64,000 nt of DNA from Candidatus Azobacteroides pseudotrichonymphae (GTDB lineage: Bacteria; Bacteroidota; Bacteroidia; Bacteroidales; Azobacteroidaceae), in assembly GCA_002091395.1 (NCBI GenBank), contig AP017913.1, forward strand, positions 488,001 to 552,000. Direction: 5' to 3'. The translations under genes were made by a program, and so were the position numbers. The notes under the pieces are model-generated. The model was not told where the DNA came from. It made no database searches and worked only from the letters and a program-made list of their open reading frames with translations. Shown here piece after piece: positions 50,006 to 60,231 of this stretch. The stretch's first letter is position 1, and the number at the start of each line of letters is the position of its first letter.

Positions 50006-50857
50006 TTATTCTTTTTTTGCACATATCATACGATCTTTACCAGAAATATCTTTAAATAATTCTATATCCTGATATCCTTTTTTTTTTAACATCGAAATAA
50101 TAGATTGCCCAAAAGATGCGTCAATTTCAAAAAAAATAAATCCTCCATGAGATAAATACTGATTCCCTATATTTGCAATTCGATCATAAAAAATTAACGG
50201 ATTCTCTTCTGATACAAAGATAGCTTGATGAGGTTCATAGTTCAGAACATTTGGCAGCATTTTTTGTTTTTCTGAAAAAACTACATACGGAGGATTACTA
50301 ACAATAACGGAAAAAGACATTGAATGAATATATGGAGAAAAAGAAAAAATATCTTGCTGGAAAAATGATATGTTCACTTTATTTATGCAAGCATTTCGAC
50401 GAGCAATTTTTAAAGCTTCTTCAGAAATATCAAAAGCATAAATTTTTGTTCCTGGCAAATACTTTGCTAAAGCAATAGCAATACACCCAGAACCGGTTCC
50501 AATATCAAGTACGGAATAATAAAAATTATTCAGAATATTTTTTTTTACTATTAAATCTACTAATTCTTCTGTTTCTGGTCTAGGAATCAAAACGGATTCG
50601 TTCACAAACATTTTCATTCCATAAAATTCTATTTCACCAAGTATGTATTGAATTGGCCGAAATTTTTTTAGATCTTTTACTATAATTCTAATAAACATAA
50701 TTTCACTTTTTGTCAATCGTTTATTTCTCTCTTGTAAAAGAATTTGTTTGTCTTTACGGCAAACAAATTCGAGAATCAGCCATCTAAATGATTGAATTTC
50801 TTCGAACGTATACAACCCATTCAATTGTTTTTGTATATAATAAGAAGCCTGCTTCAC
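50006..50857 (-). CDS. prmC: Peptide chain release factor N5-glutamine methyltransferase
   Basis: Methylates the GGQ glutamine of RF1/RF2. The 283-residue protein has an N-terminal helical domain (1-75) that binds the release factor and an AdoMet domain with LDIGTGSGCIAI (118-128) and catalytic SNPPYV (187-192). The start is GTG at 50857: an in-frame TAA directly precedes it and the N-terminal domain would be lost with the next ATG. It is a single gene, divergent from uppS. Confidence 0.93.
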   Translation of the reverse strand: MKQASYYIQKQLNGLYTFEEIQSFRWLILEFVCRKDKQILLQERNKRLTKSEIMFIRIIVKDLKKFRPIQYILGEIEFYGMKMFVNESVLIPRPETEELVDLIVKKNILNNFYYSVLDIGTGSGCIAIALAKYLPGTKIYAFDISEEALKIARRNACINKVNISFFQQDIFSFSPYIHSMSFSVIVSNPPYVVFSEKQKMLPNVLNYEPHQAIFVSEENPLIFYDRIANIGNQYLSHGGFIFFEIDASFGQSIISMLKKKGYQDIELFKDISGKDRMICAKKE

Positions 50858-51230
50858 TTAATTATAATAAATATGAAAAATCAATGCTAAATTTTGAAAA
50901 ATATTCCCATTTTAATTTTTAGTAGTCACACATGAACTAAAAATCAAAAAACGACAAAAATAAAAAAGTTTATGTTAAAACTGAACAAATAATCTTTCTA
51001 TAAATTTTTTACAAAAAACTTTTAAAACAAAACATCTTCAAAAGAATTTGTTTATGTTTACATCGTTATTAACACTAATAATTTAAATTAAACATCACAA
51101 AGTTAACTGTAAAGTAGTATGTTACATTTATTTAAATTTAATGTTTCTTATAAAGAAAATAAAAAACTTTTTCAAAATCATTTTTGCCGTTCAAATCAAA
51201 TACAATACAATAAATATTAAAAATTAAAAA
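50858..51230. other. Intergenic region between divergent prmC and uppS
   Basis: A 373-base AT-rich stretch. A minus-strand TATTTTTG box (50955-50962) could serve prmC, with a TTTG-type -33 match only at 23 bases spacing. No clear promoter for uppS was found and no RNA gene is visible. Confidence 0.4.
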
Positions 51231-51992
51231 ATGCTCAAAATCAAATCAAATAAAATTTTAATTGATACAATGAGAATTCCGAAACACATTGCAATTATTA
51301 TGGATGGTAATGGACGATGGGCTAAAAAAAATGGAATGAATCGCCATCAAGGACATAAAGAAGGAGTCATATCTGTACATGAAATTATAAAAGCTGCTTG
51401 TGAAATTGGTGTTAAATATTTAACTATTTATGCTTTTTCAATTGAAAATTGGAATCGTCCTGTTGAAGAAGTTAATATATTAATGAATCTAATAACTACA
51501 ATAATTAAACATGAAGCAGACGAATTGATAAAAAACAATATTCGTCTTCAAATAATTGGTGATATTTCACGTTTATCTCAAACATTCCAAAATAATGTAA
51601 ATGATTGTATTAAAAAAACAGCTAAAAACAATGGATTAATATTACTTCTAGCACTTAGCTATTCATCTCGTTGGGAAATAATAGAAGCTGTTCGACATAT
51701 TGTTAATGATGTAAAAAACAATCAATTAAACGTTAAAGACATTAACGAAAATGTTTTTTCTTCCTATTTAGCGACAAAAAACATTCCAGATCCAGATTTA
51801 TTAATCCGTACAGGTGGAGAATGCCGAATTAGTAATTATCTGTTATGGCAAATAGCTTATACAGAACTCTATTTTAGTAACGTATATTGGCCAGAATTTG
51901 GAAAAGAAAATTTTTATGAAGCTATTTATAATTTCCAAAGAAGGGAAAGACGCTTTGGTAAAACTAGCGACCAAATACAAAACAAACACTGA
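51231..51992 (+). CDS. uppS: Undecaprenyl diphosphate synthase (cis-prenyltransferase)
   Basis: Extends farnesyl diphosphate to the C55 carrier lipid for cell-wall synthesis. The 253-residue protein has IAIIMDGNGRWAK with catalytic Asp25, GHKEGV, and the C-terminal RTGGECRISNYLLWQIAYTE plus the conserved RRERRFG. An internal ATG at codon 14 (MRIPKHIAI) is an alternative start. Its TGA stop abuts the ftsZ stop on the other strand with no base between. Confidence 0.95.
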   Translation: MLKIKSNKILIDTMRIPKHIAIIMDGNGRWAKKNGMNRHQGHKEGVISVHEIIKAACEIGVKYLTIYAFSIENWNRPVEEVNILMNLITTIIKHEADELIKNNIRLQIIGDISRLSQTFQNNVNDCIKKTAKNNGLILLLALSYSSRWEIIEAVRHIVNDVKNNQLNVKDINENVFSSYLATKNIPDPDLLIRTGGECRISNYLLWQIAYTELYFSNVYWPEFGKENFYEAIYNFQRRERRFGKTSDQIQNKH

Positions 51993-53237
51993 TCACAAAG
52001 AGCTAAATGTACGACGCTTCTTTGCTTTTTGAATAACTTCAAAAATCAAATTTGGATTACGATTATATGCTGGATTTTTTATTAATACTTCCACAATTTC
52101 ATCGTCTTCCATTTGTTCAACTGAAGTAAATATAAACGGTTGAACTTTTGTTTTTTTCCCTAAACTACGAGCAATTCCCTTACCATAGTACTCATCTATC
52201 AATTGGATTTCTTCAACATTTTTCGCTTCTATTTCTTCAGAAAGCATATCTATCATTGGAATACTTTCTTTACCGAAACCAGCAGCCAATATAGTCACTT
52301 TTACCTGATCATTCAATGTATCATCTATAGCGTATCCCCAGATTACTTCTATCCTTTTATCAAATCTATTCATAAAATCAGTAACTTCATTCATTTCATT
52401 CATTTGCAATTCTTGTGTAGAACTACAATAAAAATTAAACAGAATTTTTCTTGCATGAAATATATCAGCATTATTAAGCAACGGAGAGTTCAGAGCACTT
52501 TCACACGCTTTACTTACACGACCTTCTCCAACTCCAAATCCGTTACTCATAACAGCAACTCCACCATCTTTCAATGTTGCTTTTACATCAGCAAAATCAA
52601 GATTTATATGACCTGGAATAGTTATGACTTCAGCAATGCCTCGCGCTGCTGTAGTCAAAGTACTATCTGCCTTTTCAAATGCCTCTCGAACACTCATTTT
52701 CCCATGAATATCCAACAGTTTTTCATTATTAAGAACTAGTAAAGCATCTACATTATTTCGTAATTCTTCTACACCCTTCAATGCTTGAAGTATTTTTGGA
52801 ATTCTCTCAAACAAAAAAGGAATTGTCACAATTCCTACTGTAAGAATGTCCATTTCCTTTGCTTCTTTTGCAATAATAGGAGCTGCTCCAGTTCCAGTCC
52901 CTCCACCCATTCCAGCAGTAACAAATACCATTTGGGTCTCATCGCTCAATAACTTATGTATATCCAAGATACTTTCTTCTGCAGCTTGTTTTGCTATAAA
53001 TGGATTATTACCTGCTCCTAATCCTTTAGTAATCGCTTTCCCTAATTGAATTTTAACTGGAACTTCACTTTTTATTAATGCTTGATTATCAGTATTGCAT
53101 AATGCGAACGTTACATCCTGAATCCCTTCTTTGTACATATGACTAACAGCATTTCCACCTCCTCCACCAACACCTATTACTTTAATTATTGCAGGCTGTT
53201 CTCTAGGAAAATCAAAACCTACCAAAACATCTTCCAT
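51993..53237 (-). CDS. ftsZ: Cell division protein FtsZ
   Basis: Tubulin-like GTPase that forms the division ring. In 414 residues, VIGVGGGGGNAVSHM is at the N-terminus, the GTP signature GGGTGTGAAP is at 111-120, and the synergy loop NLDFADVKATL is present. The C-terminal linker is short and ends KAKKRRTFSSL. It is the last gene of ftsQ-ftsA-ftsZ, 17 bases after ftsA. Confidence 0.97.
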   Translation of the reverse strand: MEDVLVGFDFPREQPAIIKVIGVGGGGGNAVSHMYKEGIQDVTFALCNTDNQALIKSEVPVKIQLGKAITKGLGAGNNPFIAKQAAEESILDIHKLLSDETQMVFVTAGMGGGTGTGAAPIIAKEAKEMDILTVGIVTIPFLFERIPKILQALKGVEELRNNVDALLVLNNEKLLDIHGKMSVREAFEKADSTLTTAARGIAEVITIPGHINLDFADVKATLKDGGVAVMSNGFGVGEGRVSKACESALNSPLLNNADIFHARKILFNFYCSSTQELQMNEMNEVTDFMNRFDKRIEVIWGYAIDDTLNDQVKVTILAAGFGKESIPMIDMLSEEIEAKNVEEIQLIDEYYGKGIARSLGKKTKVQPFIFTSVEQMEDDEIVEVLIKNPAYNRNPNLIFEVIQKAKKRRTFSSL

Positions 53238-53254
53238 AAATAGTATTAAATAAT

Positions 53255-54451
53255 TTAATCGTCAAAAATTGTTCTAGATAATTTGCCAAACAAACTCTCT
53301 TTACGCTTTTGAATAGAAATATTTCTTTTTTCTTTCTTACCATATTCTTCTTTCAATTGTTCATTAGACTTCCATCTAATACAATTACTTTTACCTAAAG
53401 TTAACATCCCTAAAATACAAGCATACTCAGGATTTTTATTTGATTGACGAACTTGCTTTCCTGTTTGTTGAGAAAGTAGTTTGTCTAAATTTCTTAACAA
53501 AGATGCCCCACCTGTAGTAACTATTCCCTCTTTTAAATCAGATGAGTATCCAGATTCATTGATTTGAGCAGAAATATTAGCAACTATTTCACTAGCTCTA
53601 GCGCCAATTATAGTATCTAATAATTGTTCTTCCTCATCATTCCCAATTAAAGCATTCCCATCGCTAATTTTCAATGATTCAGCTTCCAATTTTAAAATAT
53701 TTAAACAACAAATGTCTTTAGTAATAACATCTCCTCCTAAAGGAATAGTTACTAAGTATTTTAATCTATTATTTTTATAAATAGAAAGATAGGTTACACC
53801 TGCACCAAACTCAACTAATGCACATCCATTTTTTTTATCTTTATTCGTAAGAACTGCCTCAGCAGTAGCTAAAGGGGAAATGAAAAACCCAGCAATTTTT
53901 AAGTTTGCTTTTTCTTCTATACTTTTTTTTAGAAAATTTTTTAATGACGGCGAACCTACTATTAACTGATATTTTACTTCTAATTCTTTACAATACATTC
54001 CTTCCGGATCTGTCTCCAATTTATCATCTAAATAATATTCTGTAGATACAATTTCTAACACTTCTACTAAATTTAGCAATTTATCGTCAGAATATTTTTT
54101 TTCAATGCTCAAAAGCATATCATATGAAACTAATCCATTTACTTCTTTTTTTACTGAACAATGCACAGTTTTTAAAGACTGACCACCAATACCAACATAT
54201 ATCCTTTCTATGATTTGATTTAAACTACTGTTCAAATCATTAACCACAATTCTAACAGCATTGGCTGCATCATCAATTTTATAAATACAACCTCTACGTA
54301 TACATATTCCCGAAGAAATTTGTTTTGAATCCAAAACTAAAATACCTTCGGGTGTCTTTTGTGCAACCATAGCAAGTATTTTGGAAGTCCCTAAATCTAA
54401 TGCTGCAATATAAGGAAACCGTTCTGAATTGTTTAATTTGCTTTCGTACAT
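53255..54451 (-). CDS. ftsA: Cell division protein FtsA
   Basis: Actin-fold protein that anchors FtsZ to the membrane. In 398 residues, ALDLGTSKILAMVA is the phosphate-1 motif, VEFGAGVTYLSIY the phosphate-2 motif, and VTTGGASLLRNLD the adenosine motif. The C-terminal basic stretch KRKESLFGKLSRTIFDD looks like the amphipathic membrane-targeting helix. It overlaps ftsQ by 19 bases. Confidence 0.95.
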   Translation of the reverse strand: MYESKLNNSERFPYIAALDLGTSKILAMVAQKTPEGILVLDSKQISSGICIRRGCIYKIDDAANAVRIVVNDLNSSLNQIIERIYVGIGGQSLKTVHCSVKKEVNGLVSYDMLLSIEKKYSDDKLLNLVEVLEIVSTEYYLDDKLETDPEGMYCKELEVKYQLIVGSPSLKNFLKKSIEEKANLKIAGFFISPLATAEAVLTNKDKKNGCALVEFGAGVTYLSIYKNNRLKYLVTIPLGGDVITKDICCLNILKLEAESLKISDGNALIGNDEEEQLLDTIIGARASEIVANISAQINESGYSSDLKEGIVTTGGASLLRNLDKLLSQQTGKQVRQSNKNPEYACILGMLTLGKSNCIRWKSNEQLKEEYGKKEKRNISIQKRKESLFGKLSRTIFDD

Positions 54452-55176
54452 ATTACTTGATTATTATATTTCAAATTAATAATAGAATAACGATTCCACC
54501 CAATTTTATTTAATATTTTTTTGTAAAAAAATTCCAAATTATTCAATTTTTTTTCAAAATTTTCTACTCCACCTAACAAAATACGATGTGTACCAACAAG
54601 AGGAATTAATTCCATTTCTAAATCATTATTTACATAAATTTGCTCTATTTGAGAGTTCCAAAATTCATTTTTCAATAAAAAAACTGCCAAAGGATACAAT
54701 TGTTCTCTGACATATCTAAAATTATTAATCATTCCACTTGCTAACGGAACATAAACAACTAATCCGACCATTGCAGGAAATATGTTTTTTTCACTATCTA
54801 TATAACAATCAATTTTATCAGTAATAATTCGTAAAATAGGCGTTCTTTGATATATTTTTATACGTATTGAGCAGTCAACAGTTTTATATACTATTACTTT
54901 TTTTATTAATTCACATTTTCTCAAAGTCTTCTCTATAACTTCAGTCTTTACATCTGATATATTCTTTTTCAAAGGATTTATACCAAATCTATCAAGATAA
55001 GAATAAACATGATATTTTCTAACATATAAGAATTTATCATTCTTTACCATATCTAATAATACTCTAGTACATTTTTTATTTAGATTTAGATTCGTACTAT
55101 TTATACAAATAAATACAAATATAGAATAAACTAATAAAAGAAAAACAATACTAATATGTACAATTGTTTTTAACAC
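54433..55176 (-). CDS. ftsQ: Cell division protein FtsQ (DivIB)
   Basis: Bitopic divisome protein, 247 residues. One N-terminal membrane segment (about 7-27) is followed by a POTRA-like region with YSYLDRFGINPLKKN and RTPILRIITDK. Identification rests on topology and on position directly before ftsA and ftsZ. The start is GTG at 55176, with an in-frame TAA just before it; the next ATG would remove the membrane anchor. murC, its usual upstream neighbour, is absent and a 1.36 kb gene desert takes its place. Confidence 0.88.
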   Translation of the reverse strand: MLKTIVHISIVFLLLVYSIFVFICINSTNLNLNKKCTRVLLDMVKNDKFLYVRKYHVYSYLDRFGINPLKKNISDVKTEVIEKTLRKCELIKKVIVYKTVDCSIRIKIYQRTPILRIITDKIDCYIDSEKNIFPAMVGLVVYVPLASGMINNFRYVREQLYPLAVFLLKNEFWNSQIEQIYVNNDLEMELIPLVGTHRILLGGVENFEKKLNNLEFFYKKILNKIGWNRYSIINLKYNNQVICTKAN

Positions 55177-56539
55177 TTAGCAAATAAAAAACAAATAATA
55201 AAAATTAATTGAACAAAAATTCACACTTATAATAATCAAAAATCTACATCAAAAACAAAAGCAACACATTTTATTCATTATAAATTTCTTTGTTTTAATT
55301 CATTAACCTAAAAATATATACAACTAAATTTAACTACTTCATAAACCACTATTAATGTAAAGAATACAAAATTCTTTATTCCAATCATATTTTGTACACT
55401 AAAATTGTGTAATATGCTGAACAAACTAATTATAGTAATTTACATAGAAAATTATTCTGATATAGTAAAATAAAAGTTGAATCTACATTTAATATTAGGA
55501 ATTATTATGATGTTTTACATAATTTATCAAAAAAAACTCATTCTTTTATGAATATTTTAATTATTAGTAAATGAACTATTATTACCATAATGCTGCATTA
55601 TATTATGAATTTTGTTGTAAATCAAATACAGCAGAACAATATTTTACTAATATGAAAAACAAAACATATTATGATAATATCAAATATGATGCTCAAGTAT
55701 ATAATTTAATCTTCGTAATAATTTTTTTTTAAATATTAAAATAATCTTTTCTATTATACAAAATTCTATATTTACAATAGTCAAAATAATTTCCATAGTT
55801 AACTCCTGCTAAAGAAACTTGTAATGATTGTTTTATCCTAAATCTAAATCAAAATACTAGTATATAAACTAATATATGAAACGAATTATTCAAATAATTG
55901 CAAAAACTATTGAATTCTATTTCTTATACGTGAAAATAAAATGTTAGATATACTATTTTTTTAATCAAAAAAAGCAATCAATAGATTTTACATTTATACT
56001 TGTCAAAAATTAAACAAAATTCAATATAAAATATTAAATTTTTTGTAAAATTATGACAAACGATATAGTATTATTTCTTATTCTTTTCAAATTTGACAAT
56101 GTAAAAAACATGCTTGGATTAATCGCATAAACAACTGTTAATAAAACTATTTTACAAAGTTTACTTTAGACAAAACTAGATGAAAATGAATAATGAAAAA
56201 TTAGCAAATTAAATTTGGGGAGATACAATTTTTAATAATAAATGACATAAACATTTAGACACAAAACATAAAAAACAACAATATAAATAATATATTGTGA
56301 CTATACAATAAAAACTAGGATGTGAGTAATTTATTTTTAATTTGATATATATATTAATGAATGTTTTGCCAAACAATATGCTTATCTAAGTTGTAAATGA
56401 AATTGCTATTAATAATTGCCAACTTTGATTATGAAAGTACAAAAATTTGAATTTTTATATTAACACGAGCTATTTAATCATCAAAAATAAAATAAATTAT
56501 CCATTATATTCAAAATATAATAAACTACAAATCATTAAC
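55177..56539. other. 1.36 kb gene desert between purF and ftsQ
   Basis: The longest non-coding stretch of the window, very AT-rich. It contains a 53-codon plus-strand frame (listed separately) and a plus-strand TAAATTTG promoter-like box near 56207 with nothing downstream. No murC remnant such as a GTHGKT motif was seen on the minus strand, although erosion of murC is the obvious hypothesis from dcw gene order. Confidence 0.5.
55571..55732 (+). CDS. Small unrecognised ORF, 53 residues
   Basis: An ATG frame, preceded immediately by an in-frame TAA, encodes a tyrosine-rich peptide (about nine Tyr) beginning MNYYYHNAALYYE and ending in a hydrophobic LIFVIIFF. The middle part, with a TAEQYF segment, faintly resembles a tetratricopeptide helix pair, so it could be a gene fragment. 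There is no promoter, relative or conserved neighbour to support expression. It may be chance in AT-rich DNA. Confidence 0.2.
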   Translation: MNYYYHNAALYYEFCCKSNTAEQYFTNMKNKTYYDNIKYDAQVYNLIFVIIFF

Positions 56540-58384
56540 TTATTTATTCCTTTCATAATAATTAACAAATGAACGAATAACAAACATACTACCTCCATAT
56601 GTTGGATAATCACCAGAAAAATACCAATCACCTTTGTGGTTTGGACAAGCTTGATGTAATCCATCTAGCGTTTGATAAACAATAATAACGTCGGTATTTA
56701 TATTTTTAGGTTTGAGAATTTTAGCAATCTTACTAGTTAGATCTTCATAGTTAAATGGATAATAGATGTTTTTTACGTAATTAACCACTTGTTTATCAGA
56801 TGTCGAAAGTTGTTCTTTACACTTTCGATATGTTTCATCAATAATATTTTGCATACCTCTCTCTCTTAGTAGAGAAATAGCAGCTCTAAAAGCTACAAAT
56901 TCATCCATTTGACTCATATCGATACCATAGCAATCTGGATAACGTACTTGTGGAGAAGAAGAAACTATTACAATCTTTTTTGGTTCTAATCTATCAAGTA
57001 TCTTGATAATACTTTGCTTTAAAGTAGTTCCACGAACTATACTATCATCTATAATAACCAAATTATCTTGTTTTGGACGAATTGACCCATATGTAATATC
57101 ATAAATATGAGCTGCTAAACTATCTCTACTATTACCTTCAGTAATAAAAGTTCGTAACTTAATATCCTTAATTGCTACTTTTTCTTGACGAACTTTCAAA
57201 GATAAAATTTTATCTAAATCTTCATCAGTTATGTTATTTGTATTTTTTATTAACTGTTTCTTCTTTTTATTTAGGTAAGTATCAAAACTTTCCATCATAC
57301 CATAAAAAGCAATTTCAGCAGTATTTGGAATAAATGAAAAAACTGTATTTTCCAAATCATTATCTATCGCTTTAAGAATAGGAGTTAAAAGCAATTTGCC
57401 CAACGTTTTTCGCTCTTGATAAATATCTTTGTCTGATCCACGAGAAAAATAAATACGTTCAAAAGAACAAGGTAGTATGTTTGAAGTACGTTGGATTTGC
57501 TCAAGGTAAATCTTACAGTCCCGTCTTATAATAAGAGCCTGACCAGGTAAGATTTCTTTTATATTCTCTGCTTTTACATTCATTACTGTTTGAATTACAG
57601 GTCTTTCTGATGCAACTACTACTATTTCTTCATTTTTATAATAAAAAGCAGAACGAATACCATGTGGATCTCGAAGAAGAAATGCATCAACATTTCCAGT
57701 TGCTCCACAAACAATATACCCTCCATCCCATTTTTTTACTGAATTTCGTAACACATTTCCAAGATTTATATTATCAGCAATTTTTTTATTAATATCTTTT
57801 TCAAATTTAAAATATTCATATAGCACTTGGACTTCATAATCAAGATGACTCCCAATCATTTCCAACATAATTAAAGTATCAGAATAAAAACGCGGATGTT
57901 GTCCTGTAGAAACAAGATCTTCAAATAATTCATCCATATTTGTAAGATTAAAATTTCCACATAACATTAAACTTCTAGAACGTAAATTATTCCGTCTCAA
58001 AAATGGATGAATATATGAAATTCCATAACGTCCTGTAGTACTATAGCGTAAATGTCCTATATAAAGTTCTCCACAAAAAGGCACTTCATTATAAAAAGAA
58101 TTTGTAGAAATTTTATCAATAGATTTATACACATTGTAAAAAATTTTTTTTATAGCATTGCTCCCTGTAGCTCTTTCCCGAAAAATATATTCTACACCAG
58201 GTTTTACAGAAACATTTATGCAACCAATTCCTGCGCCTTCTTGTCCTCTATTGTGCTGTTTTTCTAATAAAAGATAAAGCTTATCCAACCCATATTTCCA
58301 TGTGCCATATTTTTCAATATAATATTCTATTGGTTTTAACAAACGTATTAAAGCAATTCCACATTCATGTTTAAAATATTCCAT
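56540..58384 (-). CDS. purF: Amidophosphoribosyltransferase
   Basis: First committed purine enzyme: PRPP + glutamine to 5-phosphoribosylamine. The 614-residue protein is the long Bacteroidales form. The N-terminal nucleophile is Cys8 in HECGIALIRL, implying removal of a seven-residue propeptide; KQHNRGQEGAG and GHLRYSTTG follow. The PRPP loop VIIDDSIVRGTT is in the C-terminal domain. It is about 100 residues longer than E. coli PurF. A TACATTTG box (58492-58499) lies upstream without a fitting -33 box. Confidence 0.95.
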   Translation of the reverse strand: MEYFKHECGIALIRLLKPIEYYIEKYGTWKYGLDKLYLLLEKQHNRGQEGAGIGCINVSVKPGVEYIFRERATGSNAIKKIFYNVYKSIDKISTNSFYNEVPFCGELYIGHLRYSTTGRYGISYIHPFLRRNNLRSRSLMLCGNFNLTNMDELFEDLVSTGQHPRFYSDTLIMLEMIGSHLDYEVQVLYEYFKFEKDINKKIADNINLGNVLRNSVKKWDGGYIVCGATGNVDAFLLRDPHGIRSAFYYKNEEIVVVASERPVIQTVMNVKAENIKEILPGQALIIRRDCKIYLEQIQRTSNILPCSFERIYFSRGSDKDIYQERKTLGKLLLTPILKAIDNDLENTVFSFIPNTAEIAFYGMMESFDTYLNKKKKQLIKNTNNITDEDLDKILSLKVRQEKVAIKDIKLRTFITEGNSRDSLAAHIYDITYGSIRPKQDNLVIIDDSIVRGTTLKQSIIKILDRLEPKKIVIVSSSPQVRYPDCYGIDMSQMDEFVAFRAAISLLRERGMQNIIDETYRKCKEQLSTSDKQVVNYVKNIYYPFNYEDLTSKIAKILKPKNINTDVIIVYQTLDGLHQACPNHKGDWYFSGDYPTYGGSMFVIRSFVNYYERNK

Positions 58385-58533
58385 ATAATTTTCCTATATA
58401 AAATTCACATTGTTTAATTGCAACAACATAATAAAAAATAGTGAAATTGGTAAATAATGTTAACTTAAAAGATGGCATATTAAAGATACTACAAATGTAA
58501 CATATGTTCTGATCAAAAAATTAATTAAAAATA

Positions 58534-60063
58534 TCATTCCCACTCAATAGTAGAAGGTGGTTTAGAACTAATATCATAAACTACTCTGTTCACTTTTTTA
58601 ACTTTATTAATTATTTCATTAGACATTTTTGCCAAAAAATCATACGGCAAACGTGCCCAATCAGCAGTCATTGCATCTACTGAAGTAACTACTCTCAAAA
58701 CAATAGTATCTTCGTAAGTTCTTTCGTCTCCCATCACTCCAATTGATTTTACAGGTAATAGAACAACACCTGCTTGCCAGAATTTGTTATATAGATTCCA
58801 TTCACGAAGTCCAGAAATAAAAATATCATCCGCTTCTTGAAGAGTATGTACTCTTTCAGGAGTAATTTCTCCTATAATACGAACTCCCAACCCAGGCCCA
58901 GGGAAAGGATGTCTTTCTATGAAACATTTTTTCATTCCTAATTCATACCCTATACGACGTACCTCATCTTTAAATAAAAGGCGCAACGGTTCAATTAACT
59001 TAAAATTCATTTTATTTGGGAGCCCACCAACATTATGGTGCGATTTAATTATTACACCTCTGATAGAAAGCGATTCTATGACATCTGGATAAATAGTTCC
59101 CTGAGCTAACCATTGAATGCCTTTTATTTTCCTTGCTTCTTGTTCAAAAATATCAATAAATCCACCACCTATAATTTTTCGCTTTTTTTCTGGTTCTTTT
59201 ACTCCAGCAAGTTTTTTATAAAAAAAATTCTGTGCATCAACCCCATACACATTCAATCCAAACGATTCATAATCTTTTAAAACTTTCAGGAATTCACCTT
59301 TTCTTAAAAGTCCATTATCTACAAATATACAAATAAGATTTTTACCAATAGCCTTATTCAACAAAACAGCACATACTGACGAATCGACTCCTCCAGAAAC
59401 AGCTGAGATCACTTTGTCATTGCCCAAATTCATTCGTAATTGATCTATAGTAGAATCAATAAAATTTTTCGATGTCCAATTTCTTCTTGCATTGCAAATA
59501 GTTAAAAAATTATCTAGAAGTCTCATGCCGTCTTCTGTATGAGATACTTCAGGATGAAATTGAACTCCCCAAGTTTTTTCGCCTTCAATACGATAAGCAG
59601 CATATTTTACATCTTCTGTATTTGCAATTGGTATAAAATATTTTGGAAGACTAACTATTGTATCTCCATGCGACATCCACACTTGTGAACAATTAGAAAT
59701 ATTTTTCATTAATGGATCCATTTTTTTTACTGAAGTAAGTATAGCACGCCCGTATTCACGAATCCCACTTTTCTCTACTTTTCCACCAGACATATATACT
59801 AAATATTGTGCTCCATAACAAATACCTAATAATGGATATTTACCCCTAATGAAAGATAAATCTGATTTAAATGCATCAGTATCATTCACAGAAAAAGGAC
59901 CACCAGACAAAATAACTCCAATTATAAATTTTTTTTCTTTTGGAAATTTATCATAAGGAAATATTTCACAATAAACATTTAGTTCTCGCACACGACGACA
60001 TATTAACTGAGTCGTCTGAGATCCAAAATCAAGAACAATAATACTTTCTAAATCTTTTTCCAT
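58534..60063 (-). CDS. guaA: GMP synthase (glutamine-hydrolysing)
   Basis: Converts XMP to GMP. In 509 residues, the class I amidotransferase domain has Cys82 in GICYGAQ and the HPEVSH motif. The ATP-pyrophosphatase domain has [10 protein letters not shown] near residue 220, and the C-terminal dimerisation domain ends [17 protein letters not shown] as is typical. Full length. It is 149 bases upstream of purF on the same strand, so both are probably purine-controlled. Confidence 0.97.
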   Translation of the reverse strand: MEKDLESIIVLDFGSQTTQLICRRVRELNVYCEIFPYDKFPKEKKFIIGVILSGGPFSVNDTDAFKSDLSFIRGKYPLLGICYGAQYLVYMSGGKVEKSGIREYGRAILTSVKKMDPLMKNISNCSQVWMSHGDTIVSLPKYFIPIANTEDVKYAAYRIEGEKTWGVQFHPEVSHTEDGMRLLDNFLTICNARRNWTSKNFIDSTIDQLRMNLGNDKVISAVSGGVDSSVCAVLLNKAIGKNLICIFVDNGLLRKGEFLKVLKDYESFGLNVYGVDAQNFFYKKLAGVKEPEKKRKIIGGGFIDIFEQEARKIKGIQWLAQGTIYPDVIESLSIRGVIIKSHHNVGGLPNKMNFKLIEPLRLLFKDEVRRIGYELGMKKCFIERHPFPGPGLGVRIIGEITPERVHTLQEADDIFISGLREWNLYNKFWQAGVVLLPVKSIGVMGDERTYEDTIVLRVVTSVDAMTADWARLPYDFLAKMSNEIINKVKKVNRVVYDISSKPPSTIEWE

Positions 60064-60231
60064 AAAAACTATTTACCATTCTGATAATTTTTTCTTTTGT
60101 CATAAAAAATATTCAATATATATATTTATTCAGACTAAAAATCTATCATATTTTTGCTTCTAAAACTAACCTTAAAGACATCAGATAATCATGTAATAAC
60201 TATTCACTAAACATTAAGTTAAATTTATAGG

